A stretch of DNA of 29,093 bases from Actinomycetota bacterium (GTDB lineage Bacteria > Actinomycetota > Actinomycetes > S36-B12 > UBA5976): the NCBI GenBank assembly GCA_947373075.1, contig CANBWF010000006.1:1-29093 (forward strand), written 5' to 3'. The translations under genes and the position numbers were made by a program. Positions 8,252-17,100 of this stretch are shown here, piece by piece. Each line of letters starts with the position of its first letter. The first letter of the stretch is position 1. The notes under the pieces were generated by a model that was given only the letters and a program-made list of their open reading frames with translations, did no database searches and was not told where the DNA came from.

Positions 8252-8264
8252 TAGACTTTGGTGT
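8252..8264 (+). promoter_or_regulatory. Probable leaderless promoter of the MarR gene (-10 TAGACT)
   Basis: TAGACT at 8252-8257 ends 7 nt before the GTG at 8265 and no Shine-Dalgarno is visible. A convincing -35 is not seen, so this rests on the -10 and its spacing. Confidence 0.4.
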
Positions 8265-8783
8265 GTGGCAGCATCCGATGAAGTAGACCAGCTGATAGCA
8301 GCTTGGCAACGCGAACGCCCTGATTTAGATGTTCGACCATTGCAAGTGCTTTCGCGAGTTACTCGCTTAGCCCGACATCTCGACATTGCCCGAAGAGAAG
8401 CCTTCGCACTTCACGATCTTGAACCTGGTGAGTTTGACGTCCTGGCCGCTTTACGCCGCGCAGGTTCGCCTTATGCCCTAACTCCATCGCAGTTAGTCAA
8501 TGCAACTTTGGTTACAAGCGGAACAATGACTAACCGAGTTGATCGACTTGTGGTCAAAGATTTTGTGAAGCGCGAACCAGATCCATCAGATGGTCGAGGA
8601 GTGTTGGTTGCTTTGACATCTGTCGGCAGAGCAAAAGTCGACTTGGCGCTTGAGGATTTGTTGATGCGTGAGCGGGAACTTCTTAAAAACATTGCTGGAC
8701 AAGAATTTGCCGAGTTAGCAAATGCGCTGCGAAAAGTAGTTTTACCGCTGGATCAACATATCGGCCAGCACGACGAAGATTAG
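8265..8783 (+). CDS. MarR-family transcriptional regulator
   Basis: This 172-residue winged-helix protein has dimerisation helices at its ends. Residues about 55-125 match the MarR DNA-binding domain: LEPGEFDVLAALRRAG, LTPSQLVNATLVTSGTMTNRVDRL (recognition helix) and the wing VKREPDPSDGRGVLVALTSVGRAKVD with the conserved D..DGR. MarR proteins usually repress nearby transport or stress genes and release DNA on binding small ligands. It is convergent with a TetR gene (stops overlap at 8780-8783), and the start is placed at the GTG 7 nt after a good -10 box. No target is obvious; it could control itself only. Confidence 0.9.
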   Translation: MAASDEVDQLIAAWQRERPDLDVRPLQVLSRVTRLARHLDIARREAFALHDLEPGEFDVLAALRRAGSPYALTPSQLVNATLVTSGTMTNRVDRLVVKDFVKREPDPSDGRGVLVALTSVGRAKVDLALEDLLMRERELLKNIAGQEFAELANALRKVVLPLDQHIGQHDED

Positions 8784-9454
8784 CGCCGAGAAATTAGTCG
8801 AGGTTCACGCTGTAAACCAACAGCGCCGTTCCATACCAAGTTCACAAGGTGAGCGATAACTTCATCTTTCTTAGCGCCACCAACATCAAGCCACCACTGT
8901 CCAGTTAGTGCGACCATGCCCACGAACATGTGCGCATACATTGGAGCCATTCGTTTTGGAAAACCGCGATAAGCAAACTCTTTAGCCAACCGCGCTTCAA
9001 CCTGTGATGCAACATCCGATAACAGACTTGCAAAGTTGCCTGTTGCTGTTGCGACCGGTGAGTTGCGCACCAAAATTCGAAAGCCATCAGTGTGCGTCTC
9101 GATGTAATCAAAAAGAGCGAAAGATGCCTGTTCAAGTAATACGCGTGGATGTTCAGCTGTTAGCGCTTGAGTGATGGAATTAAGTAGATAATTCATTTCG
9201 CGGTCAACAACAACGGCGTAAAGCCCGTCTTTTGAACCGAAGTGTTCATAAACGACTGGCTTTGAAACTTTGGCTGTGAGGGCGATCTCTTCGATAGTTA
9301 CCGCTTCAAACCCTTTTTCAGCAAAAAGTGCACGACCAACTTCAATTAATTGGGCTCGACGTTCATGGCCGGTCATGCGAACTCGATCAGTATCAACTAA
9401 GCGAGGACGTGCGGCTTCTAATCCGTCATCTTCGTGATCGATTGTTACTGCCAT
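8780..9454 (-). CDS. TetR-family transcriptional regulator (Rv1019-position)
   Basis: This protein has 224 residues. An acidic ~25-residue leader precedes the TetR DNA-binding domain (about 27-75): RRAQLIEVGRALFAEKGFEA, then VTIEEIALTAKVSKPVVYEHFGSKDGLYAVVV with the helix-turn-helix. The C-terminal ligand and dimer domain is helical. It lies just before glmU, as Rv1019 does between glmU and mfd in mycobacteria, so it is probably that orthologue; here it is convergent with marR. Upstream on the minus strand are TAGGGA (a likely ribosome site about 6 nt before the ATG at 9454) and a 13-bp inverted repeat that may be its own operator. Confidence 0.9.
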   Translation of the reverse strand: MAVTIDHEDDGLEAARPRLVDTDRVRMTGHERRAQLIEVGRALFAEKGFEAVTIEEIALTAKVSKPVVYEHFGSKDGLYAVVVDREMNYLLNSITQALTAEHPRVLLEQASFALFDYIETHTDGFRILVRNSPVATATGNFASLLSDVASQVEARLAKEFAYRGFPKRMAPMYAHMFVGMVALTGQWWLDVGGAKKDEVIAHLVNLVWNGAVGLQREPRLISRR

Positions 9455-9474
9455 TTGTTCCCTAAAACCTGCTT

Positions 9475-9487
9475 TTCCGGCTCGGAA
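9475..9487. promoter_or_regulatory. Inverted repeat upstream of tetR, candidate operator
   Basis: TTCCG-GCT-CGGAA is a perfect 5+5 inverted repeat 21-33 bp upstream of the tetR ATG. A -10-like TAGCCT on the minus strand (9500-9505) places it just after the predicted transcription start, where an autorepressor would block transcription. Confidence 0.35.
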
Positions 9488-9553
9488 GTCGTTTTCTTAA
9501 GGCTAGCGTACGAAACAGATCTGGTAACCACACTGCCAAATCTGTACCGCAGT

Positions 9554-9582
9554 TTGGGAAAAGTAGGCGTAGAGCCTAAGAT
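9554..9582 (+). promoter_or_regulatory. Promoter of tRNA-Gln (and probably glmU)
   Basis: TTGGGA (9554-9559), exactly 17 nt, then TAAGAT (9577-9582). The predicted start at about 9589 lies a few nt before the mature tRNA at 9595. Confidence 0.6.
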
Positions 9583-9594
9583 TTCTAAGGACTT

Positions 9595-9668
9595 TCCCGG
9601 TTCGTCTAACGGCAGGACAAGTGCCTTTGGAGCACTGAATAGAGGTTCGAGTCCTCTACCGGGAGCCA
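9595..9668 (+). tRNA. tRNA-Gln (anticodon TTG)
   Basis: The cloverleaf folds cleanly. Acceptor TCCCGGT (9595-9601) pairs with ACCGGGA (9658-9664), the anticodon stem is AGTGC/GCACT with loop CTTTGGA (anticodon TTG), and the T-stem AGAGG/CCTCT encloses TTCGAGT. The discriminator is G and CCA is encoded at 9666-9668. It lies directly upstream of glmU, whose start is only 22 nt further on, so tRNA and glmU probably share a transcript. Confidence 0.97.
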
Positions 9669-9690
9669 ATTGTTAAGTAGGGTTGTATTT

Positions 9691-11115
9691 GTGTCCAAGG
9701 ATCTAGTCACAAATGACCTCGCTGCGCTAGTAGTGCTCGCCGCTGGCCAAGGTACCAGAATGCGCTCAGCTACTCCTAAAGTTCTGCACAGCGTCCTGGG
9801 CTTGCCACTTATTGATCACGTTCTAAGTGCGGCTGCGCCAACTAATCCCAATTCAACTCTTGTCGTCGTTGGCCATCAGCGCGAACAAGTTGAAGCACAT
9901 GTGACGTCCAAGTATTCGCATGCTCAGGCGGTAGTTCAAGATCAGCAAAATGGAACCGGTCACGCAGTTTCGGTGGCACTAGAAAATTTGCCGGACACAA
10001 CAGTCGGTTCGGTTTTAGTTGTTGCTGGAGACACACCACTTCTAACAACTACTGACATCGCCGAATTGATCAGTTCAAGCACAGGGGCGGCCGCAGCAGT
10101 ATTGACTGCACATCTTGGTAACGCAGATGGCTATGGCCGTATTGTGCGCAGTGCTAATGGCGACGTTGAAAAGATTGTGGAACATCGTGATGCTTCGGAT
10201 GCTGAGCTTGCAATCACCGAAGTTAACTCTGGTGTTTATTGTTTTGATTTGGCGTTATTGCGCAGTGCGCTCTCGCAGTTAGGCACTAACAATTCACAAG
10301 GCGAAATGTATCTAACCGATGTGATCGAAATCTTGCGTCGCGATGGACAGGCCATCCATGCTCATGTCACTTCAGCTGAAAATATTCTTGGCGTAAACGA
10401 CCGAAAGCAATTGGCTCAAGTTGGCAAAATTTTGCGCCATCGCATTTTAGACAAGTGGATGTTAGCTGGAGTTACGATTCAAGACCCTGAATCAACTTGG
10501 ATTGAATCAACAGTTTGTATAGATGAAGATGTAACTTTGTTGCCTAATGTCAGATTGACTGGTGAGACTTCAGTGCAGTCAGGCGCAGTAATTGGCCCAG
10601 ATTGCTCTTTGGAGAATACTCGGGTATTAGAAAATGCCACTGTAATTAAGTCCACAACAAATGGCGCGGTCATCGGGGAAAATGCCACCGTTGGTCCGTA
10701 CGCCTACTTGCGTCCGGGCACAGTGCTCGGTACTGGAGCCAAGGCTGGCGGATTCGTTGAGATCAAGAATGCCCAGTTGGGAGATGGGGCTAAAGTTCCA
10801 CATCTTTCCTACGTTGGTGATGCAGTAATTGGTGAAGGTAGCAATATCGGCGCTGCCACAATTTTTGTAAATTACGACGGCATTACGAAACATCAGACGA
10901 TTGTAGGCAAGCATGTGCGCATTGGTAGCGACACCATGCTCGTTGCCCCAGTAACCATAGGCGATGGTGCTTACACCGCGGCTGGATCGGTAATTACTGA
11001 AGACGTTCCGGCCGGTGCAATGGGAGTTGGACGTGCGCGACAGCGCAATATTTTGGACTGGGTGCTTAGGCGACGACCCGGTAGTGACTCTGCCAAAGCG
11101 GCAGTGGCAGACTGA
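9691..11115 (+). CDS. glmU: Bifunctional GlmU: GlcN-1-P acetyltransferase / GlcNAc-1-P uridylyltransferase
   Basis: GlmU (474 residues from this start) makes UDP-N-acetylglucosamine, the precursor of peptidoglycan. The N-terminal pyrophosphorylase domain has VLAAGQGTRMRSATPKVLH, QQNGTGHAV, VVAGDTPLL and GEMYLTDV. The C-terminal left-handed beta-helix has the hexapeptide repeats and acetyltransferase residues (YLRPGTVLG, FVEIKNAQLG, PHLSYVGDA, NYDG). GTG at 9691 is chosen because GTAGGG lies about 8 nt upstream; the longer frame from a TTG at 9670 would begin almost inside the tRNA. It leads the glmU-prsA-rplY-pth series known from other actinobacteria. Confidence 0.96.
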   Translation: MSKDLVTNDLAALVVLAAGQGTRMRSATPKVLHSVLGLPLIDHVLSAAAPTNPNSTLVVVGHQREQVEAHVTSKYSHAQAVVQDQQNGTGHAVSVALENLPDTTVGSVLVVAGDTPLLTTTDIAELISSSTGAAAAVLTAHLGNADGYGRIVRSANGDVEKIVEHRDASDAELAITEVNSGVYCFDLALLRSALSQLGTNNSQGEMYLTDVIEILRRDGQAIHAHVTSAENILGVNDRKQLAQVGKILRHRILDKWMLAGVTIQDPESTWIESTVCIDEDVTLLPNVRLTGETSVQSGAVIGPDCSLENTRVLENATVIKSTTNGAVIGENATVGPYAYLRPGTVLGTGAKAGGFVEIKNAQLGDGAKVPHLSYVGDAVIGEGSNIGAATIFVNYDGITKHQTIVGKHVRIGSDTMLVAPVTIGDGAYTAAGSVITEDVPAGAMGVGRARQRNILDWVLRRRPGSDSAKAAVAD

Positions 11116-11148
11116 GCATTACCAAGAAATCGGCGGAGGGCAATAAGC

Positions 11149-12129
11149 ATGACCGGAATCACCCAGAGCAATGCAAAGCGGATGGTACTTCTGGCAGGTC
11201 GATCTCACCCAGAATTAGCTCAGGCAGTTTCTGAAGAACTCGGTGTCGAACTAGTTCCAACTCGTGCATACAACTTTGCTAATGGTGAAATTTTTGTTCG
11301 CTTCGACGAATCAATTCGTGGTTGCGATGCATTCGTATTGCAGACACACACTGCGCCTGTTAACGAATGGATCATGGAACACTTACTCATGGTCGATGCG
11401 CTTAAGCGAGCTTCGGCAAAGCGAATCACGGTTGTTGCTCCCTTCTACGGCTATGCCCGTCAAGATAAAAAGCATGCTGGTCGAGAACCAATCTCTGCTC
11501 GCTTAATGGCTGACCTATTTACCGCAGCTGGCGCAGACAGGCTAATGAGTGTGGATCTGCACACTGCGCAGATTCAGGGTTTCTTTGATGGTCCAGTAGA
11601 TCACTTGTTTGCGTTGCCGATTTTGGCTGCGCACATTGGTCGCACGGTTGACCGAAACAAGATCACAGTTGTATCTCCAGATGCTGGTCGAGTTCGCGTA
11701 GCTGAACGTTGGACCGACATTTTGGATTCGCCGCTGGCAATCATCCACAAACGTCGCGATCCAGATGTGCCTAATGAAGCAAAAGTTCTCGAAGTTGTTG
11801 GTGACGTTAAAGGTCGCATCTGTATCGTTGTTGACGACATGATTGATACTGGTGGCACCATTGTGAAGGCATCTGAAGCATTGTTTGAAAACGGTGCAGA
11901 AGATGTAATCGTTACGGCAACCCACGGAATTCTTTCGTCCCCTGCTATTGAGCGTTTGCAAAACTCGCGCATCAAAGAAGTTGTTGTAACTGACACTCTG
12001 CCGATTGCACCGGAGAACCGTTTCGACCGATTAACTGTTCTTCCAATCGCACCACTGCTAGCCCGAGCAATTCGCGAAGTCTTTGATGAAGGCTCTGTTG
12101 CTGGGCTTTTTGACCACGTAGGCGTCTAA
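11149..12129 (+). CDS. prs: Ribose-phosphate pyrophosphokinase (PRPP synthetase)
   Basis: This 326-residue enzyme makes PRPP from ribose-5-phosphate and ATP for nucleotide, His and Trp synthesis; in actinobacteria PRPP also feeds decaprenyl-phosphoribose in those that make arabinan. Class I features are visible: RSHPELAQAVSEELGVELVP, FANGEIFVRF, the flexible loop PFYGYARQDKKHAGREPI, MSVDLHTAQIQGFF, and the PRPP-binding loop CIVVDDMIDTGGTI. GGAGG at 11134-11138 lies about 10 nt before the ATG. It sits 33 nt after glmU. Confidence 0.97.
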   Translation: MTGITQSNAKRMVLLAGRSHPELAQAVSEELGVELVPTRAYNFANGEIFVRFDESIRGCDAFVLQTHTAPVNEWIMEHLLMVDALKRASAKRITVVAPFYGYARQDKKHAGREPISARLMADLFTAAGADRLMSVDLHTAQIQGFFDGPVDHLFALPILAAHIGRTVDRNKITVVSPDAGRVRVAERWTDILDSPLAIIHKRRDPDVPNEAKVLEVVGDVKGRICIVVDDMIDTGGTIVKASEALFENGAEDVIVTATHGILSSPAIERLQNSRIKEVVVTDTLPIAPENRFDRLTVLPIAPLLARAIREVFDEGSVAGLFDHVGV

Positions 12130-12143
12130 TTTCCTCGGCTAGT

Positions 12144-12173
12144 TTGACCTCGCTGGGTCTTACGCTTTAGCCT
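12144..12173 (+). promoter_or_regulatory. Promoter of rplY
   Basis: TTGACC (12144-12149), an 18-nt spacer and TAGCCT (12168-12173) form the best promoter seen in the window. It implies a start near 12180 and a leader of about 90 nt. Confidence 0.6.
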
Positions 12174-12180
12174 TATCTTG

Positions 12181-12269
12181 CTCCTCGGCGAGGGCTTCGC
12201 TTCATGCGAAAGCCGTTATCGACGAAGGTCTCCTGCGGAGCATTTCCGCAACCTACCTGAGGAGTAATA
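12181..12269 (+). promoter_or_regulatory. Structured 5' leader of rplY, candidate attenuator
   Basis: Two hairpins are readable. GGCTTCGC (12193-12200) pairs with GCGAAAGCC (12206-12214) with one bulge, and TGCGGA (12234-12239) pairs perfectly with TCCGCA (12245-12250). CTCCT at 12230-12234 can also pair with the ribosome site AGGAG at 12260-12264, so an alternative fold would hide the ribosome site. This looks like a ribosomal-protein leader but matches no family I can name. Confidence 0.4.
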
Positions 12270-12731
12270 ATGCCGTTAGCAACAAATCCCCGCACTGATT
12301 TTGGAAAAGGCGCAGCACGTCGCCTTCGCCGTGAAGGTCTGACCCCAGCTGTTATTTACGGTCACGGTCAAGCAGCAGTGCACGTAAGCATTGATTCACA
12401 TGAACTAACTTTGACTTTGCGCAAACGTGCTTCGTCAATAGAAATTTCTGTGGATGGCAAAACACAAATTGTCACCCCACGCGATATTCAGATCGACCCA
12501 GTGCGTCGTCACGTAGAACACGTTGACTTAGTCGTGGTTACTGCTGCTGAAGCGGCAACGATTGAGCGCGAAGCAACTGCAGCTTCAGCCGCTGCAGAAG
12601 CATCAGCGATTGCTGCTGCTGAGTCTGCTGCCGCAAAGGCAGCTACTCGCGCAGCCCGTCAAGAAGAAGCTGGCGCCACTGGTGATGATAATTCAGCAGC
12701 TACAGAGGGTGCTGACGAGTCAGCGCAATAA
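12270..12731 (+). CDS. rplY: 50S ribosomal protein L25 with alanine-rich tail
   Basis: L25 binds 5S rRNA in the large subunit. The first ~92 of 153 residues match the L25 domain (FGKGAARRLRREGLTPAVIYG at about 11-31, then IEISVDGKTQIVTPRDIQIDPVRRHVEHVDLVVV). Actinobacterial L25/Ctc proteins usually continue with a second ~90-residue TL5-type beta domain; here it is replaced by about 60 residues of Ala/Glu-rich low-complexity sequence that ends acidic. AGGAG lies 5 nt before the ATG. pth follows after 3 nt. Confidence 0.93.
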   Translation: MPLATNPRTDFGKGAARRLRREGLTPAVIYGHGQAAVHVSIDSHELTLTLRKRASSIEISVDGKTQIVTPRDIQIDPVRRHVEHVDLVVVTAAEAATIEREATAASAAAEASAIAAAESAAAKAATRAARQEEAGATGDDNSAATEGADESAQ

Positions 12732-12734
12732 TCT

Positions 12735-13307
12735 GTGACAGACACATGGCTTGTAGTGGGACTCGGTAATCCGGGTCCCACTTACGCGTTCACTCGGCAT
12801 AACATTGGTGCCCGAGTAGTTGAGGCATTGGCCAAGAATGCGAGCGCAACTCTGAGCAAACACAAGCGAGCGCAGGCCCTAGTTGCTGAGATTCGGTTAA
12901 ATGGCAAGCATGTTGTGATCGCCGCTCCAACTTCATTTATGAATGAATCTGGCGGACCGACTAAGGCACTCGCGACTTTTTATAAAGTCGACCCGCAAAA
13001 TATTATTGTTCTACACGATGAACTAGACATCGACTTAGGCGTAATTCGCGTTAAGTTTTCCGGTGGAGATAACGGCCACAATGGATTGAAGTCGATCCGC
13101 AAATCCTTGAGCACGGGCGATTGGTATCGAATCAGATTGGGGATTGGCCGTCCACCTGGTCAGCAGGACCCAGCTGATTTTGTGTTGAAGAGTTTCGCTT
13201 CCGCTGAACAGGCAGAAGTTTCTGACTTAATTGAACGAGGTGCGCAAGCGGTTGAACATTTAGTGACCTCGTCGCTTGAAGAAACGCAGAATCGTTTCAA
13301 TTCATGA
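12735..13307 (+). CDS. pth: Peptidyl-tRNA hydrolase
   Basis: Pth (190 residues) releases peptidyl-tRNA that drops off the ribosome and recycles the tRNA. Visible are LVVGLGNPGPTYAFTRHNIG with catalytic His22, PTSFMNESG with Asn70, LHDELDIDLG with Asp95, and GGDNGHNGLKSI. Length is normal. The GTG start is 3 nt after rplY, and its stop overlaps the next start (ATGA, 13304-13307), so translation is coupled on both sides. Confidence 0.96.
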   Translation: MTDTWLVVGLGNPGPTYAFTRHNIGARVVEALAKNASATLSKHKRAQALVAEIRLNGKHVVIAAPTSFMNESGGPTKALATFYKVDPQNIIVLHDELDIDLGVIRVKFSGGDNGHNGLKSIRKSLSTGDWYRIRLGIGRPPGQQDPADFVLKSFASAEQAEVSDLIERGAQAVEHLVTSSLEETQNRFNS

Positions 13308-14155
13308 ACGATCATGATCTAGCAAAAAAACTTGCTGCGCAGGCTGGCGAAATCTTGCTGGAAGTTCTGGCAACCTATAAGCCACATGACCCGGAGAATC
13401 CCACTGCGAATGAAATTAAAGCCATAGGTGATTTAGGGGATCGCACTGCCAACGAGTTCTTGATTAATCAGCTCAAACTTCATAGACCTGATGATGTTGT
13501 TTTGAGTGAAGAAAGTATTGATCCCGAAGCTCGGCATAATTCACAGCGGGTTTGGATAATTGATCCTCTTGATGGGACTGCAAGTTTTTCAAGAGGTTAC
13601 CCGGGCTTTGCAGTGCATGTTGCACTGTGGGAAACGCAAGCAAACACCCCAGGGAAAATAACAGCTGCGGCAGTCAGTGTTCCCGTAGTAAAAACCACGC
13701 TCTCAACAGCCGACCAAGTACATTTCGTAACTGAATTTGATTCAGCTGTGCACGGCAACATGCATTTGCAAGCAGTGGGGTGGACACTTTCTGCAAGAGA
13801 TGACATCCGAATTGTGACTTCTGCATCTAATCCGCCGACACAATTGGATGCGATGTGCAGTGCGTTGCGAAATGACTTCAATCAAGATGTAACCGTTGAA
13901 CGTCGTGGATCAGTTGGCGCAAAAATGGCACATATAATTCGTGGAAATGCTGACATCTATGTGAACACCCGGGGATTCAATGAATGGGACATTGCCGCTC
14001 CGCTAGCAGTCGCTCGTCACTACGGTCTATCGGTGTTGTTGCCGGATGGCTCTGATTTCGAATTCAATCAAGTAAATGTTGAAGTCCCAGGTGCAATTAT
14101 TTGTCGCTCGCGATACACAAATTCAATTTTGCAAGTGTTGGCTGAAAAGTTATGA
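13304..14155 (+). CDS. cysQ: Inositol-phosphatase-family enzyme, CysQ-like 3'(2'),5'-bisphosphate nucleotidase
   Basis: This 283-residue protein has the lithium-sensitive phosphatase metal site: the glutamates of VVLSEESID, the motif RVWIIDPLDGTASF, and the C-terminal FNEWDIAAPLAVARHYG with the ligand Asp. RVWIIDPLDGT followed by FAVHVALWE is closest to actinobacterial CysQ, which hydrolyses PAP from sulfate activation; an inositol monophosphatase role cannot be excluded. It overlaps pth and mfd by ATGA at both ends, so the three form a coupled operon segment. This gene is not at this place in mycobacteria as I recall. Confidence 0.8.
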   Translation: MNDHDLAKKLAAQAGEILLEVLATYKPHDPENPTANEIKAIGDLGDRTANEFLINQLKLHRPDDVVLSEESIDPEARHNSQRVWIIDPLDGTASFSRGYPGFAVHVALWETQANTPGKITAAAVSVPVVKTTLSTADQVHFVTEFDSAVHGNMHLQAVGWTLSARDDIRIVTSASNPPTQLDAMCSALRNDFNQDVTVERRGSVGAKMAHIIRGNADIYVNTRGFNEWDIAAPLAVARHYGLSVLLPDGSDFEFNQVNVEVPGAIICRSRYTNSILQVLAEKL

Positions 14156-17100
14156 CTTTCGAATCTTTAACTCGTTTTTTTAGTAGCGCACCAGCGTTTG
14201 CATCAGTTTTGTCCTCGTTGGAAACTTGCGATGATGTTAGTTTGAGCGCGCCAAGTACAACATCTGCCTTTGCTATCGGAGCACTCTTAACTAATCCGCA
14301 GCCGCTGCTTGTGATAACACCCAGCGAAAGAAGCGCCGAAGAGTTGGTCGAAAGCCTTTCCGATTTTGTTGATCAAACACAGATGGTTTTCTTCCCTGCT
14401 TGGGAGACTTTGCCACATGAGCGCTTAAGTCCAAGTAGTGAAATTGTTGGGCGACGGGTAGCTATTTTGAATCGCTTAGCCAATCCTGCAGACTATCCAG
14501 CCCTTCGAGTCCTCGTAATGTCAGTACGTTCACTGATTGCTCCGGTGATGCGCGAGCTGGCGACACTCGAACCCATCCAAGTAACGGTTGGGAAAGAAAT
14601 TTCCATTGACGAGTTGAGCACACAACTGGCCAATTTTGGTTTTGAGCGCGTAGAACTTATTGATCGTCGCGGCCAGTTTGCAGTACGCGGTGGAATTGTT
14701 GATGTTTTTGTACCAACGGATGCTCATCCGTTACGCATTGAGTTTTGGGGCGACACTGTTGATGACATCAGGGAGTTTTCAGTCGCAGATCAAAGATCGA
14801 TAGGTGGAACCGTTGCCGGGTTAACTGCAACTGCATGTCGTGAATTACTTTTTACTGACAAGGTCATCAATCGAGCTAACGATTTAAAATCGCAAATGCC
14901 TGAAATCTCAGAGATGTTGGAAAAGATTTCGCAAGGAATTGCTGTTGAGGGTATGGAGAGCCTGATTCCCTTACTCACAGATGACGTGCAATTAGTAACG
15001 GATTTATTGGCGGGTCAATGGGTAGGTGTCGAGGTTCAGCCCGAGCGCATTAGAGCCCGAGTTGATGAAATCATCAGCACAAGTGCAGAGTTCTTGGCAG
15101 CTGCTTGGCAAAATGCCGCCGAAGGAAATGTTTCACCACTTTCTGTGGCTGGCACTGGACTGCGTGATTATGCCGAAGTTAGAAGTAGTTCTAGTCGAAT
15201 CACTTGGTGTGAACTTTCCAGCCTTCGCGCACCCGATGACATCGACTTAGATTTTGTTATGCCGTTTGAATATCACGGCAATATGAACAAACTTGTTGGC
15301 GACATCCGATCGTGGTGGTCCAAAAAAATCGACGTAGCGGTAGTTATGAATGGCGCGGGTACTGCTGCACGTTTGGTTGAGACTTTGTCTGAACTGGATG
15401 TAGCAGCCCGAGTTTCAACAAACTTCGATTTCGATCCTCGCGTGGTCCAAGTAGTTGTTGGCCATCAGCAGCACGGTGTGATTGCAGTTGATGCCAATTT
15501 GGCTGTGTTAACCGAGTTTGATATTTTCGGTACCCGCGAAACTGGTCGGGCAAATAGAAGTATGCCAACTCGGCGCAAAGCAACAATTGATCCACTCACG
15601 CTAACTGCCGGCGATTACGTGGTACATGATCAGCACGGAGTTGGCCGTTATGTCGACTTGATTTCTCGAGAAGTACAAGGCGCAGTTCGGGAATATCTGG
15701 TTTTGGAATACGCCTCAAGTAAGCGCGGACACCCAGCCGATCGACTCTTTGTGCCGACAGATCAACTTGAACACGTCACAAAATATATTGGTGGTGAAGC
15801 GCCGAGTTTGAACAAACTCGGCGGGGGAGACTGGGCAGCCACAAAGACGCGAGCCCGCAAGGCCGTGCGACAAATCGCTGGTGAACTAATCCGTTTGTAC
15901 GCAGCTCGAATGGCAAGTCGCGGATTTGCTTTTGGTCCTGACACACCTTGGCAGCGCGAGTTAGAAGATGCCTTCGACTTTGTCGAGACGCCAGATCAGT
16001 TAGCTACCATCAACGATGTAAAAGCTGACATGGAACGCGAAATTCCTATGGACCGAGTCATTTGTGGTGATGTGGGTTATGGAAAAACTGAGATTGCTGT
16101 TCGCGCCGCATTTAAAGCTGTGCAGGACGGCAAACAAGTAGCGATTGTCGTTCCGACAACCCTGTTGGTACAGCAGCATTTCGAAACTTTCTCGAGACGC
16201 TACGCACAGTTCCCGTTAACGATTGCACCACTTTCGCGTTTTCAAACAGAATCAGAAATCAAGAAATCGCTGGCTGGGATAACTGATGGTTCCGTTGATG
16301 TTGTCATTGGCACGCACCGACTTTTCAGTGCCGATGTCCGCTTTAAGGATTTGGGTTTAGTAATCGTCGATGAAGAGCAACGCTTTGGCGTTGAACACAA
16401 AGAGCATCTCAAAGCTCTTCGGACAAATGTAGACATGTTAACAATGTCGGCAACGCCTATTCCTAGGACTTTAGAGATGGCCGTAACTGGTATTCGAGAA
16501 TTGTCTACCATCCAAACGCCACCTGAAGAGCGCTTGCCTGTCCTAACTTCCGTAGGACCATACGATGAGAAATATATTGCTGCTGCGATTCATCGCGAAC
16601 TTTTGCGAGACGGCCAGGTGTACTTTGTTCACAATCGAGTTGCCAGCATAAACAGAGTCGCGAGCAAGTTGGCCGAACTCGTACCTGATGCCCGAATTGC
16701 AATTGCGCATGGTCAGATGAACGAACACGAACTCGAACGAATCATTGTTGATTTCTGGGAACATAAGTTTGATGTTCTAGTTAGCACAACAATCATTGAA
16801 AGCGGTTTGGATATTCCAAATGCTAATACGTTGATTGTTGACCGGGCGGATACTTTTGGCCTGTCGCAATTGCATCAGCTTCGTGGTCGCGTTGGCCGAA
16901 GTCGAGAACGTGGGTACGCGTATTTCTTGTATCAACCAGAGCGGCCACTTTCACAGACTGCACACGACAGATTGGCAACTATTGCCGCCCATACCGATTT
17001 AGGTGCGGGTATGGCAGTAGCAATGAAAGATCTAGAAATCCGCGGGGCTGGAAATCTCTTAGGCGGCGAGCAAAGCGGACATATTGCTGAAGTTGGATTT

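Noticed and set aside
9434..9676. Short frames on both strands across 9434-9676
   Set aside because: They span the tetR promoter region and the tRNA-Gln gene and have no protein features.
11542..11996. Antisense frames of 131-139 residues opposite prs
   Set aside because: The prs gene has full family motifs in this stretch; the antisense frames show no recognisable domain and no ribosome site was found.
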